Source of the DNA: Rugalucina vietnamica
Taxonomy: Eukaryota > Mollusca > Bivalvia > Lucinida > Lucinidae
Assembly: GCA_964017185.1 (NCBI GenBank)
Contig: OZ024873.1
Location: forward strand, 46,672,760-46,736,759
Length of the DNA stretch: 64,000 bases
Direction of reading: 5' to 3'
Shown here: piece after piece, positions 48,956 to 60,155 of the stretch
Layout of the letters: each line of letters starts with the position of its first letter
Position numbering within the stretch: position 1 is the first letter of the stretch
Notes under the pieces: generated by a model
What the model was told of the DNA's origin: nothing
The model's database searches: none
What the model saw: only the letters and a program-made list of their open reading frames with translations
Translations under genes and position numbers: made by a program

Positions 48956-51888
48956 TGACATTGAGACTTCCTCTGTCAGGCAATAAACATGCAACTATTG
49001 TCAGTGCCTATGCACCCACGATGACCAATCCAGATGAGGTTAAAGACAAGTTCTATAATGACTTAGATGACATTGTTTCTGCTACACCCCGTACAGACAA
49101 ACTTATCCTTCTTGGAGACTTTAATGCCAGAGTTGGTACAGACCATCAGACCTGGGAAGGAGTTATAGGTCCAGAAGGTGTTGGAAAGTGCAACAGCAAT
49201 GGTCTCTTGCTTCTAAGGAAGTGTGCTGAACATGATCTTCTAATCACCAACACAGTCTTTCGTCTACCTAACAGAAATAAAACATCCTGGATGCATCCCC
49301 GTTCCAAACATTGGCATCTCATAGACTATGTTATAGTGCGGAGAACAGATAGGCAGGATGTCAGAGTGACAAAGACTATGTGTGGTGCAGACTGCTGGAC
49401 AGACCATAGACTGGTTGTCAGCAAACTCAACCTTAGAATCCAGCCTGCGAGGCGACCTCAAGGCAAGAAAGCTGCTAAAAGACTGGATGTCTCAAAGCTG
49501 AATCAAGACAGCATGCGGCAAGCTTTCTTAACAGACATTTGCAACCAACTGGATGCAATCAATCTCAGTTCAGAGAACCCCGAAGAAAACTGGACAGTCT
49601 TCCATAAAACAGTTCATTCTTCAGCTGCTACTACTTTAGGACATCCATCTCGCAAACATCAAGACTGGTTTGATGAGAATGATGACGAAATTCAGAAGCT
49701 TCTTGAAGAAAAACACAGATTGCACAAGGCACATCAAGATGATACTAGCTCAGTATCCAAGAAAGCAGCCTACAGCAACGTTTGTAAGACAGTCCAGACC
49801 AAGCTTAGGGACATGCAAGATTCCTGGCTGAGGAAGAAAACAGAAGAAATTCAGTCTTTTGCAGACAGAAAGGACATGAAGAAATTTCATGATGCACTGA
49901 AAACCATTTATGGCCCTAAGAGTTCTGGAGCCACCACATTACTCAGTGCAGATGGAAACACTCTTCTCACAGACAAAGAGGCTATCTTGAAAAGGTGGGC
50001 AGAACATTTCAATAGTGTGCTAAATCGACCATCAAGCATCAATGAGGATGCAATTGACAGACTGCCACAGATAGAGTGCAATGTTCTGTTAGATGAATTT
50101 CCAACCGTCATGGAAACAAGAAAAGCAGTTCAACAACTGTCTTCTGGCAAAGCTCCAGGTGCAGATGCAATTCCTGCAGAGGTTTATAAGGCCGGGGGGC
50201 TACCCATGGCAGAGAAACTGACCGAGCTGTTTCACTGTATGTGGAGGAAGGAGGCCATCCCACAAGAATTTAAGGATGCATCCATAATCCACCTATACAA
50301 GCGGAAAGGAAATCCACAAGTCTGTGATAACCACAGAGGCATTTCCCTCCTATCGATTGCTGGGAAGATACTATCAAAAATTCTGTTGAACCGCCTGAAT
50401 GTTCATCTTGATCAGAAGGGACTTATCCCAGAAAGTCAATGTGGATTCAGAAAGGACAGGGGGACGATAGACATGATCTTCACAGCAAGACAGCTTCAGG
50501 AGAAATGCCAAGAGCAGAATGTAGATCTATACATGACGTTTGTCGACCTCACCAAAGCGTTTGACACAGTAAGTCGTAATGGACTGTGGAAAATCATGGC
50601 CAAGTTTGGCTGTCCACCCAGATTCATAGCAATGGTGCGGCAATTTCATGATGGCATGCAGGCACGTGTGCAAAATGATGGAGAGTTCTCTGAACCCTTT
50701 GAGGTAACAAATGGGGTCAAACAGGGCTGTGTTATGGCACCAACACTGTTCAGCATGATGTTTTCTGCCATGCTCATGGATGCTTTTCAGGACAGTGACA
50801 CTGGTTTTCCAATCAGGTACCGTTTTGATGGCAATATATGCAACCTTAGAAGGTTGCAAGCCAAAACTAAGGTGCAGACCGATGTGCTAGATGAGCTCCT
50901 CTATGCAGATGATATGGATAAGAATGCCAGCTCAGAGGCAAAAATGCAAAGAGCCATGGATCAAGTCTCACAGTCATGTGATAACTATGATCTCACAATC
51001 AGCACAAAAAAGACAGAGGTTGTACACCAGCCAGCACCTGGAAAACCGTACAATGAACCAACCATCACTGTGAATGGAGAAAAACTGAAAGTTGTTGATA
51101 AATTCACCTACCTGGGAAGCACTCTTTCCAGAGCAGTGCACATTGATGATGAGGTCACTGCAAGAATTGCAAAAGCCAGTGTGGCATTCGGAAGACTCCG
51201 TGCAAATGTCTGGGAGCGAAATGGAATCAAGCTTGACACCAAGCTGAAAGTCTACAAGGCTGTGGTACTTCCAACCCTCTTGTATGCATGTGAGACCTGG
51301 ACAGTATACCAGCGTCATGCAAAGAGACTTAACCATTTCCACTTAAGCTGTTTGAGAAAGCTGTTAAAAATCAAGTGGCAAGACAAGATCCCAGACACAG
51401 AGGTCCTGAAGAAAGCAGGGATGCAAAGCATGCATACTGTCTTAAAGCTAGCACAGCTAAGGTGGACCGGCCATCTTATAAGAATGCCTGATGAGCGACT
51501 TCCAAAGAAAGTCTTCTATGGAGAACTACAAGAGGGAAAGCGCTCTCAAGGTGGCCAGAAGAAACGCTACAAAGACACCCTGAAAGCCTCTCTGAAGGAT
51601 TTTGACATACCAATTGGGTCTTGGGAACAGACTGCACAGGAGCGATCAAAGTGGCGAGGTCTCATCAACAAAGGAGCAGCTCTCCATGAAAAAAAGAGAA
51701 TCTGTGAAGCTGAAAGAAAGCGCAGAGAACGCAAAGCCAATACCAATGGGCCACCAGCTGATTCAATGACATTGACTTGCTCTACTTGCAACCGACAGTT
51801 TAGAGCTAGAATTGGCCTAGTCAGCCATCAAAGAACTCACCAACACACACGAACCTATTCAAGAAATAATGATGGTCTTTCTCATTAG
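48955..51888 (+). CDS. LINE endonuclease/reverse transcriptase ORF, 977 aa
   Basis: Remainder of the APE endonuclease: LLGDFNARVG at about residue 52-61 and CWTDHRLVVSK at about 147. The RT domain spans about 390-700: GKAPGADAIPAEVYKAGG, HRGISLLSIAGKILSK, FVDLTKAFDTVS (about 528), GVKQGCVMAPTLF, LLYADDMD (YADD at about 649-652), then FTYLGSTLS. A thumb/connection region with LYACETWTVYQRHAKR follows, and the C-terminus carries a C2H2 finger (CSTCNRQ...HQRTH, about 939-959). No RNase H. All RT catalytic aspartates are present. Clade assignment is tentative. Base composition is higher in GC than the surroundings. Confidence 0.85.
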   Translation: MTLRLPLSGNKHATIVSAYAPTMTNPDEVKDKFYNDLDDIVSATPRTDKLILLGDFNARVGTDHQTWEGVIGPEGVGKCNSNGLLLLRKCAEHDLLITNTVFRLPNRNKTSWMHPRSKHWHLIDYVIVRRTDRQDVRVTKTMCGADCWTDHRLVVSKLNLRIQPARRPQGKKAAKRLDVSKLNQDSMRQAFLTDICNQLDAINLSSENPEENWTVFHKTVHSSAATTLGHPSRKHQDWFDENDDEIQKLLEEKHRLHKAHQDDTSSVSKKAAYSNVCKTVQTKLRDMQDSWLRKKTEEIQSFADRKDMKKFHDALKTIYGPKSSGATTLLSADGNTLLTDKEAILKRWAEHFNSVLNRPSSINEDAIDRLPQIECNVLLDEFPTVMETRKAVQQLSSGKAPGADAIPAEVYKAGGLPMAEKLTELFHCMWRKEAIPQEFKDASIIHLYKRKGNPQVCDNHRGISLLSIAGKILSKILLNRLNVHLDQKGLIPESQCGFRKDRGTIDMIFTARQLQEKCQEQNVDLYMTFVDLTKAFDTVSRNGLWKIMAKFGCPPRFIAMVRQFHDGMQARVQNDGEFSEPFEVTNGVKQGCVMAPTLFSMMFSAMLMDAFQDSDTGFPIRYRFDGNICNLRRLQAKTKVQTDVLDELLYADDMDKNASSEAKMQRAMDQVSQSCDNYDLTISTKKTEVVHQPAPGKPYNEPTITVNGEKLKVVDKFTYLGSTLSRAVHIDDEVTARIAKASVAFGRLRANVWERNGIKLDTKLKVYKAVVLPTLLYACETWTVYQRHAKRLNHFHLSCLRKLLKIKWQDKIPDTEVLKKAGMQSMHTVLKLAQLRWTGHLIRMPDERLPKKVFYGELQEGKRSQGGQKKRYKDTLKASLKDFDIPIGSWEQTAQERSKWRGLINKGAALHEKKRICEAERKRRERKANTNGPPADSMTLTCSTCNRQFRARIGLVSHQRTHQHTRTYSRNNDGLSH

Positions 51889-52346
51889 TGAGAGACGAAC
51901 CACCAATTGGCTTGTTGGTCTATTGAAAACAAAGGTTGTTCAGGGTGTGAACTATATCTTTTGTTATATGCTGATGAATTAATTTGATTAGGCAACTGAG
52001 TCAAACAAATAGGAGATTTACCTGTGACCACATCTGTACAAACTGTTAACAATCAAGATATGCATTAGTAGACAACTATATTTTCTTTACAAATGGGACA
52101 TGTTAAGTTAACCAGTGATCGTTAAGTTAAGTTAATGAAGTTAAAGTTTTCGGCTCCTGCAGTTTGGTTTTCAAGGACAAAGGCTTGTTTATAATCGTGT
52201 CCATTCCTGGTCACTGCTTATTGTTTTACTCATGAAAGGATTTCTTTCTTACTGTGTTTTAGAAAAAAATATGCATTAACTTAAATGCTTCTGGTTCGCT
52301 GAATCAGGTCTGGTTCAGCTTCCAGGAAAATAATATGATAATTCTA

Positions 52347-53179
52347 CCCAGCAGGCACCTGACGTCAACTTGACGTCGGATATTGGTTGTATTTTGGTCA
52401 TGACGTCATACAACCAATAACCAACGTCCACCTGATGTCCAGTTCTGACGTCAGTGGACGTATTGATATGGCGTCAAACTGACGCCGGATTCAAACGTCA
52501 GTCTAACGCCATATGTCGACAGAGTTAGTTGCCCTTGAACTGATATAATTTCTTACGCATATTATGTAACAAAATCAAATTCAAATAATAATTTCAACAT
52601 TGCCACTTAAAAGTCATATCTGGGTCTCGTATCGGAAATCTCACCCACCATGCTTATTTAATTTAGAAAAATAAATATTTATTAATCCTTTCACTTAATT
52701 ATTAATTTTTCTATTAAGATGAAAATAAAATTTGTATATTTTAATACTTATTTCACCATTTTAAATTATTATTGATTGTTCAGAATATTCTTATTTCTTA
52801 CACTAATGTCTTATTGGTTTAAGCACCATATAGCAGTAAAATTTCTCATAAATAAGATGTGCCAACATCAGGGTGATTTAACATCTTAAACATTTTGTAT
52901 AACTCTATCAAAGGAGTTAAAGGGAATAACAATAGTGCATCACCGCACTTCTGAATCCATTTCAGGGTTTCAGAATGTTTATTAAAAATGCAAACAAATA
53001 TTCACGATTGGTTTGACGTATGTCCCTGGACGTCAGACTGACGTTGTAAAGCAGACGTCAATCTGACATCAGCATTAAGACGTCAAAAAACTTTCAAATT
53101 CAATGTCAATCCAACGTTAGTCCAACGTTAGAGTCTGACGTCAGCCCAACGTCTATGGGACGTCAAATGCCTGCTGGGT
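52347..53179. mobile_element. 833-bp ACGTCA-rich MITE with TA duplication
   Basis: Ends CCCAGCAGGCACCTGACGTC and inverted CCCAGCAGGCATTTGACGTC, flanked by TA on both sides. The outer about 180 bp at the left and 160 bp at the right are full of direct and inverted ACGTCA/TGACGT words. The middle is AT-rich. A 76-bp relative lies at 23,252. Confidence 0.82.
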
Positions 53180-53590
53180 AAATTAATAAAATGAGTTTGA
53201 ATGATACTTTTAGTGAGTTGCTATTGTGTCCATGTATAATACCAATGAGAAGCAAACACTTGCATTACAGACACCAATTTTGAAGAGATGTTAACTGCCA
53301 TCTTACCAAAGTAATCGAAAGTAATCTGATTACTTTGTCGAAGTAATTGTAATTTAATCAATTACATTCAAAATCTAAAGTAATCAGTTGTAATCGATTA
53401 CATTTTTGGACAAAGTAATCTGTAATTTAATCAATTACATTGCAATGTAATCGACCCCAGCCCTGCACAGCTCTACCCCTCATTTGGTCACAGCTACTTG
53501 GCAACTGGGACCCTATTTCAATTCAACCACATAAGTTGCACATCAGTCTCTCTTCATCCTGCATTTTATATTTGAAGCCCTTCCAGGGCT

Positions 53591-53624
53591 GGGGGGGGGG
53601 GGGGCTGGGGGAAGGGGGGGGGGG
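53591..53624 (+). repeat. Poly-G tract
   Basis: Runs of 16 and 12 G separated by ctgggggaa, about 1.3 kb upstream of the VWA gene. It has G-quadruplex potential. Confidence 0.8.
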
Positions 53625-53964
53625 TTGAGTAAGAGATGTGGATTAGGACTAAATTGACACTATTGGTTGTCTTAGGGGAGCCTGTGAGCAAGTACACATT
53701 TCGGGAAATATGGACGAAATAATTTTAGGGAGATTTGAGATTTGGACTAGTTATGGGAGAGATAAATACAAAATACAATTTATTCTAGGGCCCTCGCCCA
53801 TTGGGGCCTAGGAGAAATAGATCTGATGGGCTGCTTGTGCCTCCAAGTAAAGCTTCTAATCTACTGACCGACCATCTGATTACTGGTTAACCGCTCATGT
53901 CTAAATGTGGTTTAGTCAAACCATCCATACATACAAGCCTTATTGGCTTAGTTGGGTTATGTTT

Positions 53965-54092
53965 ATGAAGCACATTTTGAGTGCCATGACATCCTAATGT
54001 TGGGTAAAAGTCCCATAAAATGGAGGCAGTGTCCCGACATGACCATTGCTGTTGACTGGCACGTAAAGCATCAATTCAAACAAACAATTTAT
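53965..54092 (+). mobile_element. SINE 3' fragment
   Basis: gtcccataaaatggaggcag, ctgttgactggcacgtaaag and a caaacaaac tail match the 3' part of the SINE at 17,517 (gactgggacgttaag). Confidence 0.6.
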
Positions 54093-54884
54093 TCTAAGGG
54101 AGCAAGGAGCAGGGACTACTCGGAGGGGCCTCAGTATATACTTTTTCTACATTTTTCCCAATTTTATTCAGATTAAAAGTCTCTTTCCAAAGCCGCAAAA
54201 TTAATTGTGTATATGTTTGACCAGGTACATGTATGCAGTGTGATGTGACTGCGAATAACCGTGTAGCTGCCAAACTTGCAAAGCATGGGTATCACAACCA
54301 CAACCTAATGGCGTTTTTCGTTCAGAACCATGTTTTGTACCGTGTCACGGAATTAGCCGAGAGCCTCAGCTTTCCGTCACATCTTACGCTCGGCATTATA
54401 ATACAATATTTTACCCTTAATTGACCCATTGATCTGTAAAAACTTTCTAATTTTGAATTAAAATAAAATGCATTATAGATATATCAATCATTTATGCAAG
54501 ACTTTTTGGCATAGAAACCATATATTCATAATATCGCCCATAAAACAATTATTATAGACGTTTTTTTTCTTAATATCTCATTACATTAATAATTAAGTAC
54601 AGAAAAGTTATATTCAGTGTCATTTGGGGTATCAGATAACCGAATTGGGAAATATATGTGTGATCCATATAAAAACATAGTAAACCTGTAAGATCTCGTA
54701 TTGATATATTCAGTTATTTATTCAAATATACAAAAATTGTGTAAATAGCTAATTCAAGGTTTATGATTTCGAAATTAAAACATCGATTGGTTTTAAGTTC
54801 AGCGTTCTAAACGCCAGTTTAGATAACCTACTATACGAATGCAAGGAAATTAACGTTTTGTTTTATCAAAAACTGGGGTCTGAC

Positions 54885-57800
54885 ATGAGCCGTTACGCAA
54901 AGGGACAGTCGGATGGTGGCTTTGGTGCGCTTGGTGGAAGAAAGGGGTCTGATTCTTCATTTGGGTATGTCAACAGTTTGTTGCCTTCACATATTAGTGT
55001 TGACTCGGAACAGTTATGATGGTTTGTGTATGTCTTAAACAAACTCCACAGTGCCATTGTGTTCGCTGTATACGAGCTTACTTGCATACAAAAAGGATGC
55101 ACAATCTCGTTTTAAGGCTCTAGTCATCTTAATTCCGTCGATTACAACTCGTGAGTCGGACTTGACATTACTGAGAGTTCATAGAGTCTAATGTGTTACA
55201 TTTCAGGGGTTCGGGAGCTGGCGGGTCATCTAATTACGACTTCAAGGCATTTGTTGACAGATTCAGTACACTCGAGGAAGTGAGCCAAGAGATAAAGAAG
55301 CAGGGGATCGAACACTGCTCTCTCATATTTGGTATGCATTTACATGTTATTAACCAGGGCCCTGATGCATAAACTTTTAAAGCTGTCATTAAACTTAAAG
55401 CTGCCATAAAGTTCAAGCCTGATCCCTCTTAGTGAAGATGGTATTAATTCTCTGCTGCATAAAACAATTTCAAAGTACCCCCGGGGCTATATTAGCTAAT
55501 GGCAGCTTTAAGAAGACGCTAATGAATGTTGATTTTTCATAGACAACAATGCAACATGAGTCAAGCTGTCATTAAGTTAACTGGGAAGTTCAAGATCCCT
55601 CTTAGTGAAGATGGTATTAACTTTCTGCTGCATAAAACAATTTTAAAGTACCCCGGAGCTATATTAGCTAATGGCAGCTTTAAGAAGACGCTAATGAATG
55701 TTGATTTTCATAGACAATAATGCAACATGAGTAAAGCTGTCATTAAGTTAACTGGGACTTTAACCTGCCATTAAGAGTTAACAGAGTTTTATGCAACAGA
55801 GCCCTGGATTCCTTGCAAAGTGGCACAAAGAACGTACAATGCAGTTCATTTATGTTTAAAAGTTTGCAGACTTGAGACTCTAATACATCCTCATCTTAGA
55901 TCGGGTATAGAGCCTTGGTTTGTCGTCGAATGAGCCGCAGTAACCGCACAGCTAATTCTCCCCTTTGTTTTCGCTATCCGGATAGTACAGTTCCTCTTCT
56001 TCCTAAATCCGAAATTTTAAGCTTCTAGCCATCTTCTATAGGCGCACACACATGTTGTGTCAGACCTGGTCGGAAACACCAGACCTAAGACCGTTTTTCT
56101 TGCGTCGCGGCTCAATTATGGAACTAACTGTTTCTTTCCTCTGTGTGCTAATTCATAAATTATTATTATTCCTCACCTTCCATAGACATACCTATAAATA
56201 ATAAGATTTTTTTTTCAGGCATTGACTACACACTCAGCAACAGGGTACAAGGGCAGACTAGTTTTGATGGTCTCTCCCTACATGATCTCTCACAGCCTAA
56301 AGCCAACCCGTATCAACAGGTCGGTACTTCTTGAATATTACCCGCATGTTTATATAGTCCGCACATGCGTGTACTTAAACGGGAATGTATATATCTCGTC
56401 TTAAGGTCTAGATTTGTGACGTTAAATCAAAGCCTTATATTGAAATCATAATTGCTGAAAGTGTTCGAAACCCATATCTTTGTATGCACAATATTTTGAT
56501 TTCAACTCCATGCCCTGAGGTTATAAAACTTTTTTCATGCTCTGATCAGCTGAGCATGAAATTTCAACTGCTCATAAAAATTAGTGGAAAATCCAGGTTC
56601 AAAACTAAAACAATCTAGGTAATTTATCCTGCTCATAAATGTCAAAATGCCAGCAGGATAAATTTTAGTCTTAGCTGAGTTGAGCATGAAAGTTTTATAA
56701 CCTCGGAACCTGGTTTACAGGAAACTTCTCCATATACAAGCATGTATTCTAATTGAGCCAGTGCATGAGAAAACCAACAATCTGCATAGGCGAAAACAAA
56801 GGCGCAGATCAGCTTCGCAGTAACTGCGAAGCTGATCAGCGCCTTTGTTTTCGCTTCACGGATAGTACAATCTCTCTTCTTCTTAAATCCGAAATTTTAA
56901 CTTTCTAGCCTGCTTCTGTGACTGTACCGCCTGGTTTGTGTCAGACCTGGTCGGAATCCCAAATTGTTGGTTTTCTCATGCACAGGCTCAATTGTATTTC
57001 TTCCTATATGGGATCAGTTCATAAAGTGATGCATTTGTTTTATCTTGCAGGTGATCTGTATTTTAGGCGAAACACTTGAACCATTTAATGATGCCGACAC
57101 AATACCGGCATTCGGCTTCGGTGACAAGGTGACAAAAGACCAAGGGATATTTGAACTCAATCCTAAAGTAAGAAAAAGTGATTGCTCCAAAGCTTCAATT
57201 AATTATATTCGATGTGAGCACAATATCTGCAGACGCTCTCAAATATTCTAGGAACAAAATCTTTTATATTCATTGTCGATATATTAAATTCGTTAGATGA
57301 TACGAATACATGTATTTCAGGCTTTCAGCAAGACGTGCTCTAATAAAACAACAGCAATAAATTTTGTTGAAATTTTCGCCGTCTCTTTTAGCTAATTGCA
57401 CGATCTATTCACGCATACAAATTCCTCACAACATTAACTTGATGATAAGTTGCCCGGGTCAAATATCTTTTTTATTCAGGGTGAATGCGCTGATTTCTCG
57501 GATGTATTAGACATATATGAAGAGATTACCCCCAACATTAAACTTGGCGGTCCAACTAACTTCGCACCACTCATTGACAAAGCGGTGGAGATAGTCAAGA
57601 AAAAGAAAAAGGTATATTAGACGTGGACGTTGTTTCTGTTTTTCACTCCATTTTAGTTTTATATCAAAAGTGTTACCATCTAGTCGTATGCATTTTCACC
57701 GGTTATTTGGTCATACAAGACTTGATGTAGCTTGTCCAGCACAAAGACCGGTTGTAGACACTTAGAACTGGATACAAAAACTTAACAAGTATGGGTCATA

Positions 57801-58198
57801 TTTTGTTTACTGCAGACTGTCAACTACATGCCATGATTAAATTCATTATTGAGAGTTTAATTTATATAAATGCTTGTCAATTTCAGTTCCACATCCTGGT
57901 AATAGTAGCTGATGGTCAGGTGACCAGCGAAGAGGCCACCATCAAGTCCATAGTCGACGCCTCAGAGTATCCCCTCTCCATCATAATGATTGGGATAGGA
58001 GACGGACCTTGGGACGTGATGAAAGAATTTGACCTCAAATTGCCACAGAGAAAATTTGACAATTTTCGTTTCGTCGATTTCCACGACTGTTGTACGAATG
58101 CCCGGAATCCCCAAGCTGCGGTCGCATGTTCGGCTCTACAGATTGTACCGGCTCAGTACCGTGCCATTAGGAAGCTAAAACTCTTGGAAAGTCTTTAA
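54885..58198 (+). CDS. Copine/RGLG-type VWA domain protein, gene 1 (7 exons, complete)
   Basis: Exons: 54885-54964, 55207-55331, 56219-56319, 57051-57167, 57480-57611, 57887-58198; all phases agree (867 nt, 288 aa plus stop). The product is a Gly/Ser-rich 45-residue N-tail ([18 protein letters not shown]), then a copine-type von Willebrand A domain: [18 protein letters not shown] holds the MIDAS-like D-x-T-x-S, then [67 protein letters not shown], and FRFVDFHD. It resembles plant RGLG E3 ligases and animal copines, but there are no C2 domains and no RING after the VWA, so ligase activity is not expected. I counted six exons for certain; an untranslated exon may exist upstream. A paralogue follows at 60,156. 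Confidence 0.88.
55354..55807. mobile_element. MITE with CCAGGGC ends containing a tandem duplication
   Basis: The left end CCAGGGCCCTGATGCATAAA and inverted right end CCAGGGCTCTGTTGCATAAA delimit 454 bp. Inside, about 172 bp (gatccctcttagtgaagatg through gtcattaagttaactggga) is tandemly repeated at about 55,420-55,582 and 55,592-55,762, differing at a few bases. Lies in an intron of the VWA gene 1. Confidence 0.78.
55931..56114 (+). mobile_element. TGAGCC hairpin MITE, copy 21 (left arm deleted)
   Basis: TGAGCC joined to gcagtaaccgcacagcta, then the unique half and cgtcgcGGCTCA. Confidence 0.84.
56513..56706. mobile_element. MITE with GAGGTTATAAAACTTT ends, copy 1
   Basis: ccctgaggttataaaact and inverted agttttataacctcgg ends, with nested catgctctgatcagctgagc / gctgagttgagcatg and a central pair tttatcctgctcataaat. 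Related to 63,132. Confidence 0.78.
56754..56990 (+). mobile_element. TGAGCC hairpin MITE, copy 22
   Basis: Forward form, one of the best preserved: perfect hairpin (gcgaaaacaaaggcgcagat / cgaagctgatcagcgcc) and both TGAGCC/GGCTCA ends. It ends 60 bp before the VWA gene exon at 57,051. Confidence 0.9.
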
Positions 58199-58285
58199 AA
58201 GAAAAACATGTTTGTGCACGAAAGTATCGTATATGTATACAAATTTAAACAGTAAAGTTATAAGTGGGGCGTTCAATAAATACGC
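58199..58285 (+). other. Probable 3' UTR of VWA gene 1
   Basis: AATAAA at 58,275-58,280 (gttcaataaatacg) follows the stop by about 80 bp. Confidence 0.5.
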
Positions 58286-58989
58286 ATAAAAGTATTGTCA
58301 TTTACTTTTTTACATTAAATGTAGACCAAAATATTTTTCAAACGTGCTGTAAATAAAATTTGAACGCCCCTCGTATACTTTGAGCAATGAGCAAACGCTC
58401 AAGATTCTCGTTATTACTTGATCACGCAAATTTACCTTTGTTGCAATTCTGGTCACGGCACCAAACGTTTTTATCACAGTGAACCTATTATTTTTAAACT
58501 ACAGCAACATAAAGACTTATTCATTTCTTGTTATTTCATTTTCCAGATTCCAAAAGTATGCACGCGATGTTAGTCGTGATACATACTGGACTTGTAAACA
58601 TAATTTGCGAATAACATAAAATACATTTTGCAGCCGTCATGTTATCTTTGAAACGTTTTTCTTGAATCTTTTAAAAATCCAATATTATCGACGGGGTAAT
58701 TATGTAATAAAATGATAAATTGTCAGAAAAATTCTTGTCATTAACAATGATATACCCATGCAATACATCCTTGTCACAAAGCTTTATTCTGTAACGTATC
58801 AAGATGCATGTAGGAATATTTTTTTTTTTTACTCTTTGAGTGAGGAAAACAATATAATCATTGATTTCTATACAGACCGCAGTTTTCAGTGCCTTGGATT
58901 CCAGAAATATACTGAACAAAAGTGAAAACGCTTCATATATATACACAATGTTCTACGGGTCGGCAATCCATTTACGCTCCCCTTTCATG

Positions 58990-59020
<31 letters not shown>

Positions 59021-60155
59021 CCGGGTTGTTCGCGACGACAGATCATAATGTACACGTACTTTTCGGCCTAACAGGATGCTAACATTGTTGCGGGGAAGTG
59101 GTGAGTAGTTCCCGCACGCAAACGGTAAAACTTTCATTTTGGTAGTTTATCATAGACAAAGACATTTCTGTACACGAAGATAGAAGTGAGCATTCACAAT
59201 TGAACATATTCGAAGCTTGGAAAGATTTTCCATAGACGAGCATTGTAACTGAAAAAGACAGAGCCTAGCGGTGATGGTGGCGGTAGGGTTTTTTACAGGG
59301 GGCTTCATAGGACTTTGGCACCGCAGTACAGAAAAAGCTTTCCCGTCGGCGTGGTTAAGGTGGACCCAGGAACGGAATCAAACTATTACAAACATTTGCC
59401 AAGGTTTCAAAAAAAGTATTTTCGGTGAAAACTTACGCACGACACAGGGTCCCGCATACGGCCTGGGGACCAGTATCAAGTGAATAGCGGTAGCGGGTCC
59501 ATAGGGCATTGGTGGCTAGGAGAACGGGGATTTAGGGGGACCGGTAGTGATTCCAATGGAGTGGGGAACCAGTAGTGGCCCAATGGAGTGGTGACAGGAA
59601 GTTGTCCCGGGGGGGGGGGGGGGGGAGGGGCTGGGGCCCGGAAATGGTCCTAGGGGGTGGGGGGCTGGGACCCGCAAATGGTCCCAGGGGACTGGGGGTC
59701 TAATGGCACCGGTATGGTCATTAATGTGGACCTGGTTTGTGTCGCCTCCGATATAATCTGTCATATGGTTATGCACCGTATTGTCACCGTAGACTGACGG
59801 AAATAGCCGAAAATGAACGGTTTATCGAGACGGCCCACTTGGTGCAACGTTTTACCGAAGCCCAATAAAAGCAAGTCTCTGCCTGTATGTCAATGGTCGA
59901 CTGGGTATATCGGGTATTTCAAAACACGGCACATATCCAAACAAAAGGTGAATATAGTCAATATAGAAATTGTAAAAGCCAAAAAAAAAAGTCTTTGGCA
60001 GTGTATCAAACATCACTGAATCAATCAGTTTACTTGAAATAAAAGAAGATATTAAATAATAAAGTATACAATTAAGGATTATATTAAGGGTGGTAAACAA
60101 ACGGCGTATGTACATTAAGAAGGGCAAATAACTATTGTGTATGTATAGCAGTGCA
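58286..60155 (+). other. Intergenic between the two VWA genes
   Basis: Mostly featureless. It includes an A-run at 58,990-59,019 and a GGGG-rich segment at 59,470-59,705 with repeated gg-tcc-caatggagtgg phrases, which may form G-quadruplexes. No convincing exon. Confidence 0.45.

Larger units (their letters stand above)
48120..51950 (+). mobile_element. Non-LTR retrotransposon (RTE/BovB-like), frameshifted
   Basis: One LINE with a 5' leader (from about 48.1 kb), APE endonuclease start at 48,695, endonuclease-RT ORF to 51,888, and a short 3' tail. Boundaries are approximate, because I saw no poly(A) or target duplication. A loss of bases near 48,920-48,950 splits the endonuclease domain into two frames, so the element is probably dead even though the RT part is intact. 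Confidence 0.8.
43085..53465. mobile_element. hAT-like element expanded to 10.4 kb by nested insertions
   Basis: Ends TAGGGCTGGGG (left) and CCCCAGCCCTG (right) are inverted and flanked by the identical 8-mer CACAGCTC (43,077-43,084 and 53,466-53,473). Both sub-terminal zones are dense in gtaatc/gattac repeats (43,095-43,270; 53,300-53,455). Host of nested insertions: 43,910-47,966, the LINE, and 52,347-53,179. No hAT transposase was found, so it is non-autonomous or the gene was lost. Confidence 0.8.

Noticed and set aside
54233-54424. 63-aa ORF upstream of VWA gene 1
   Set aside because: No homology recognised, no splice or start context, and it does not connect in phase to the VWA exons.
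58286-60155. GC-rich 59.3-59.8 kb segment as an extra exon or promoter CpG island
   Set aside because: The frames contain stops and low-complexity Pro/Gly runs. There is no splice support, so it is kept only as a G-rich tract.
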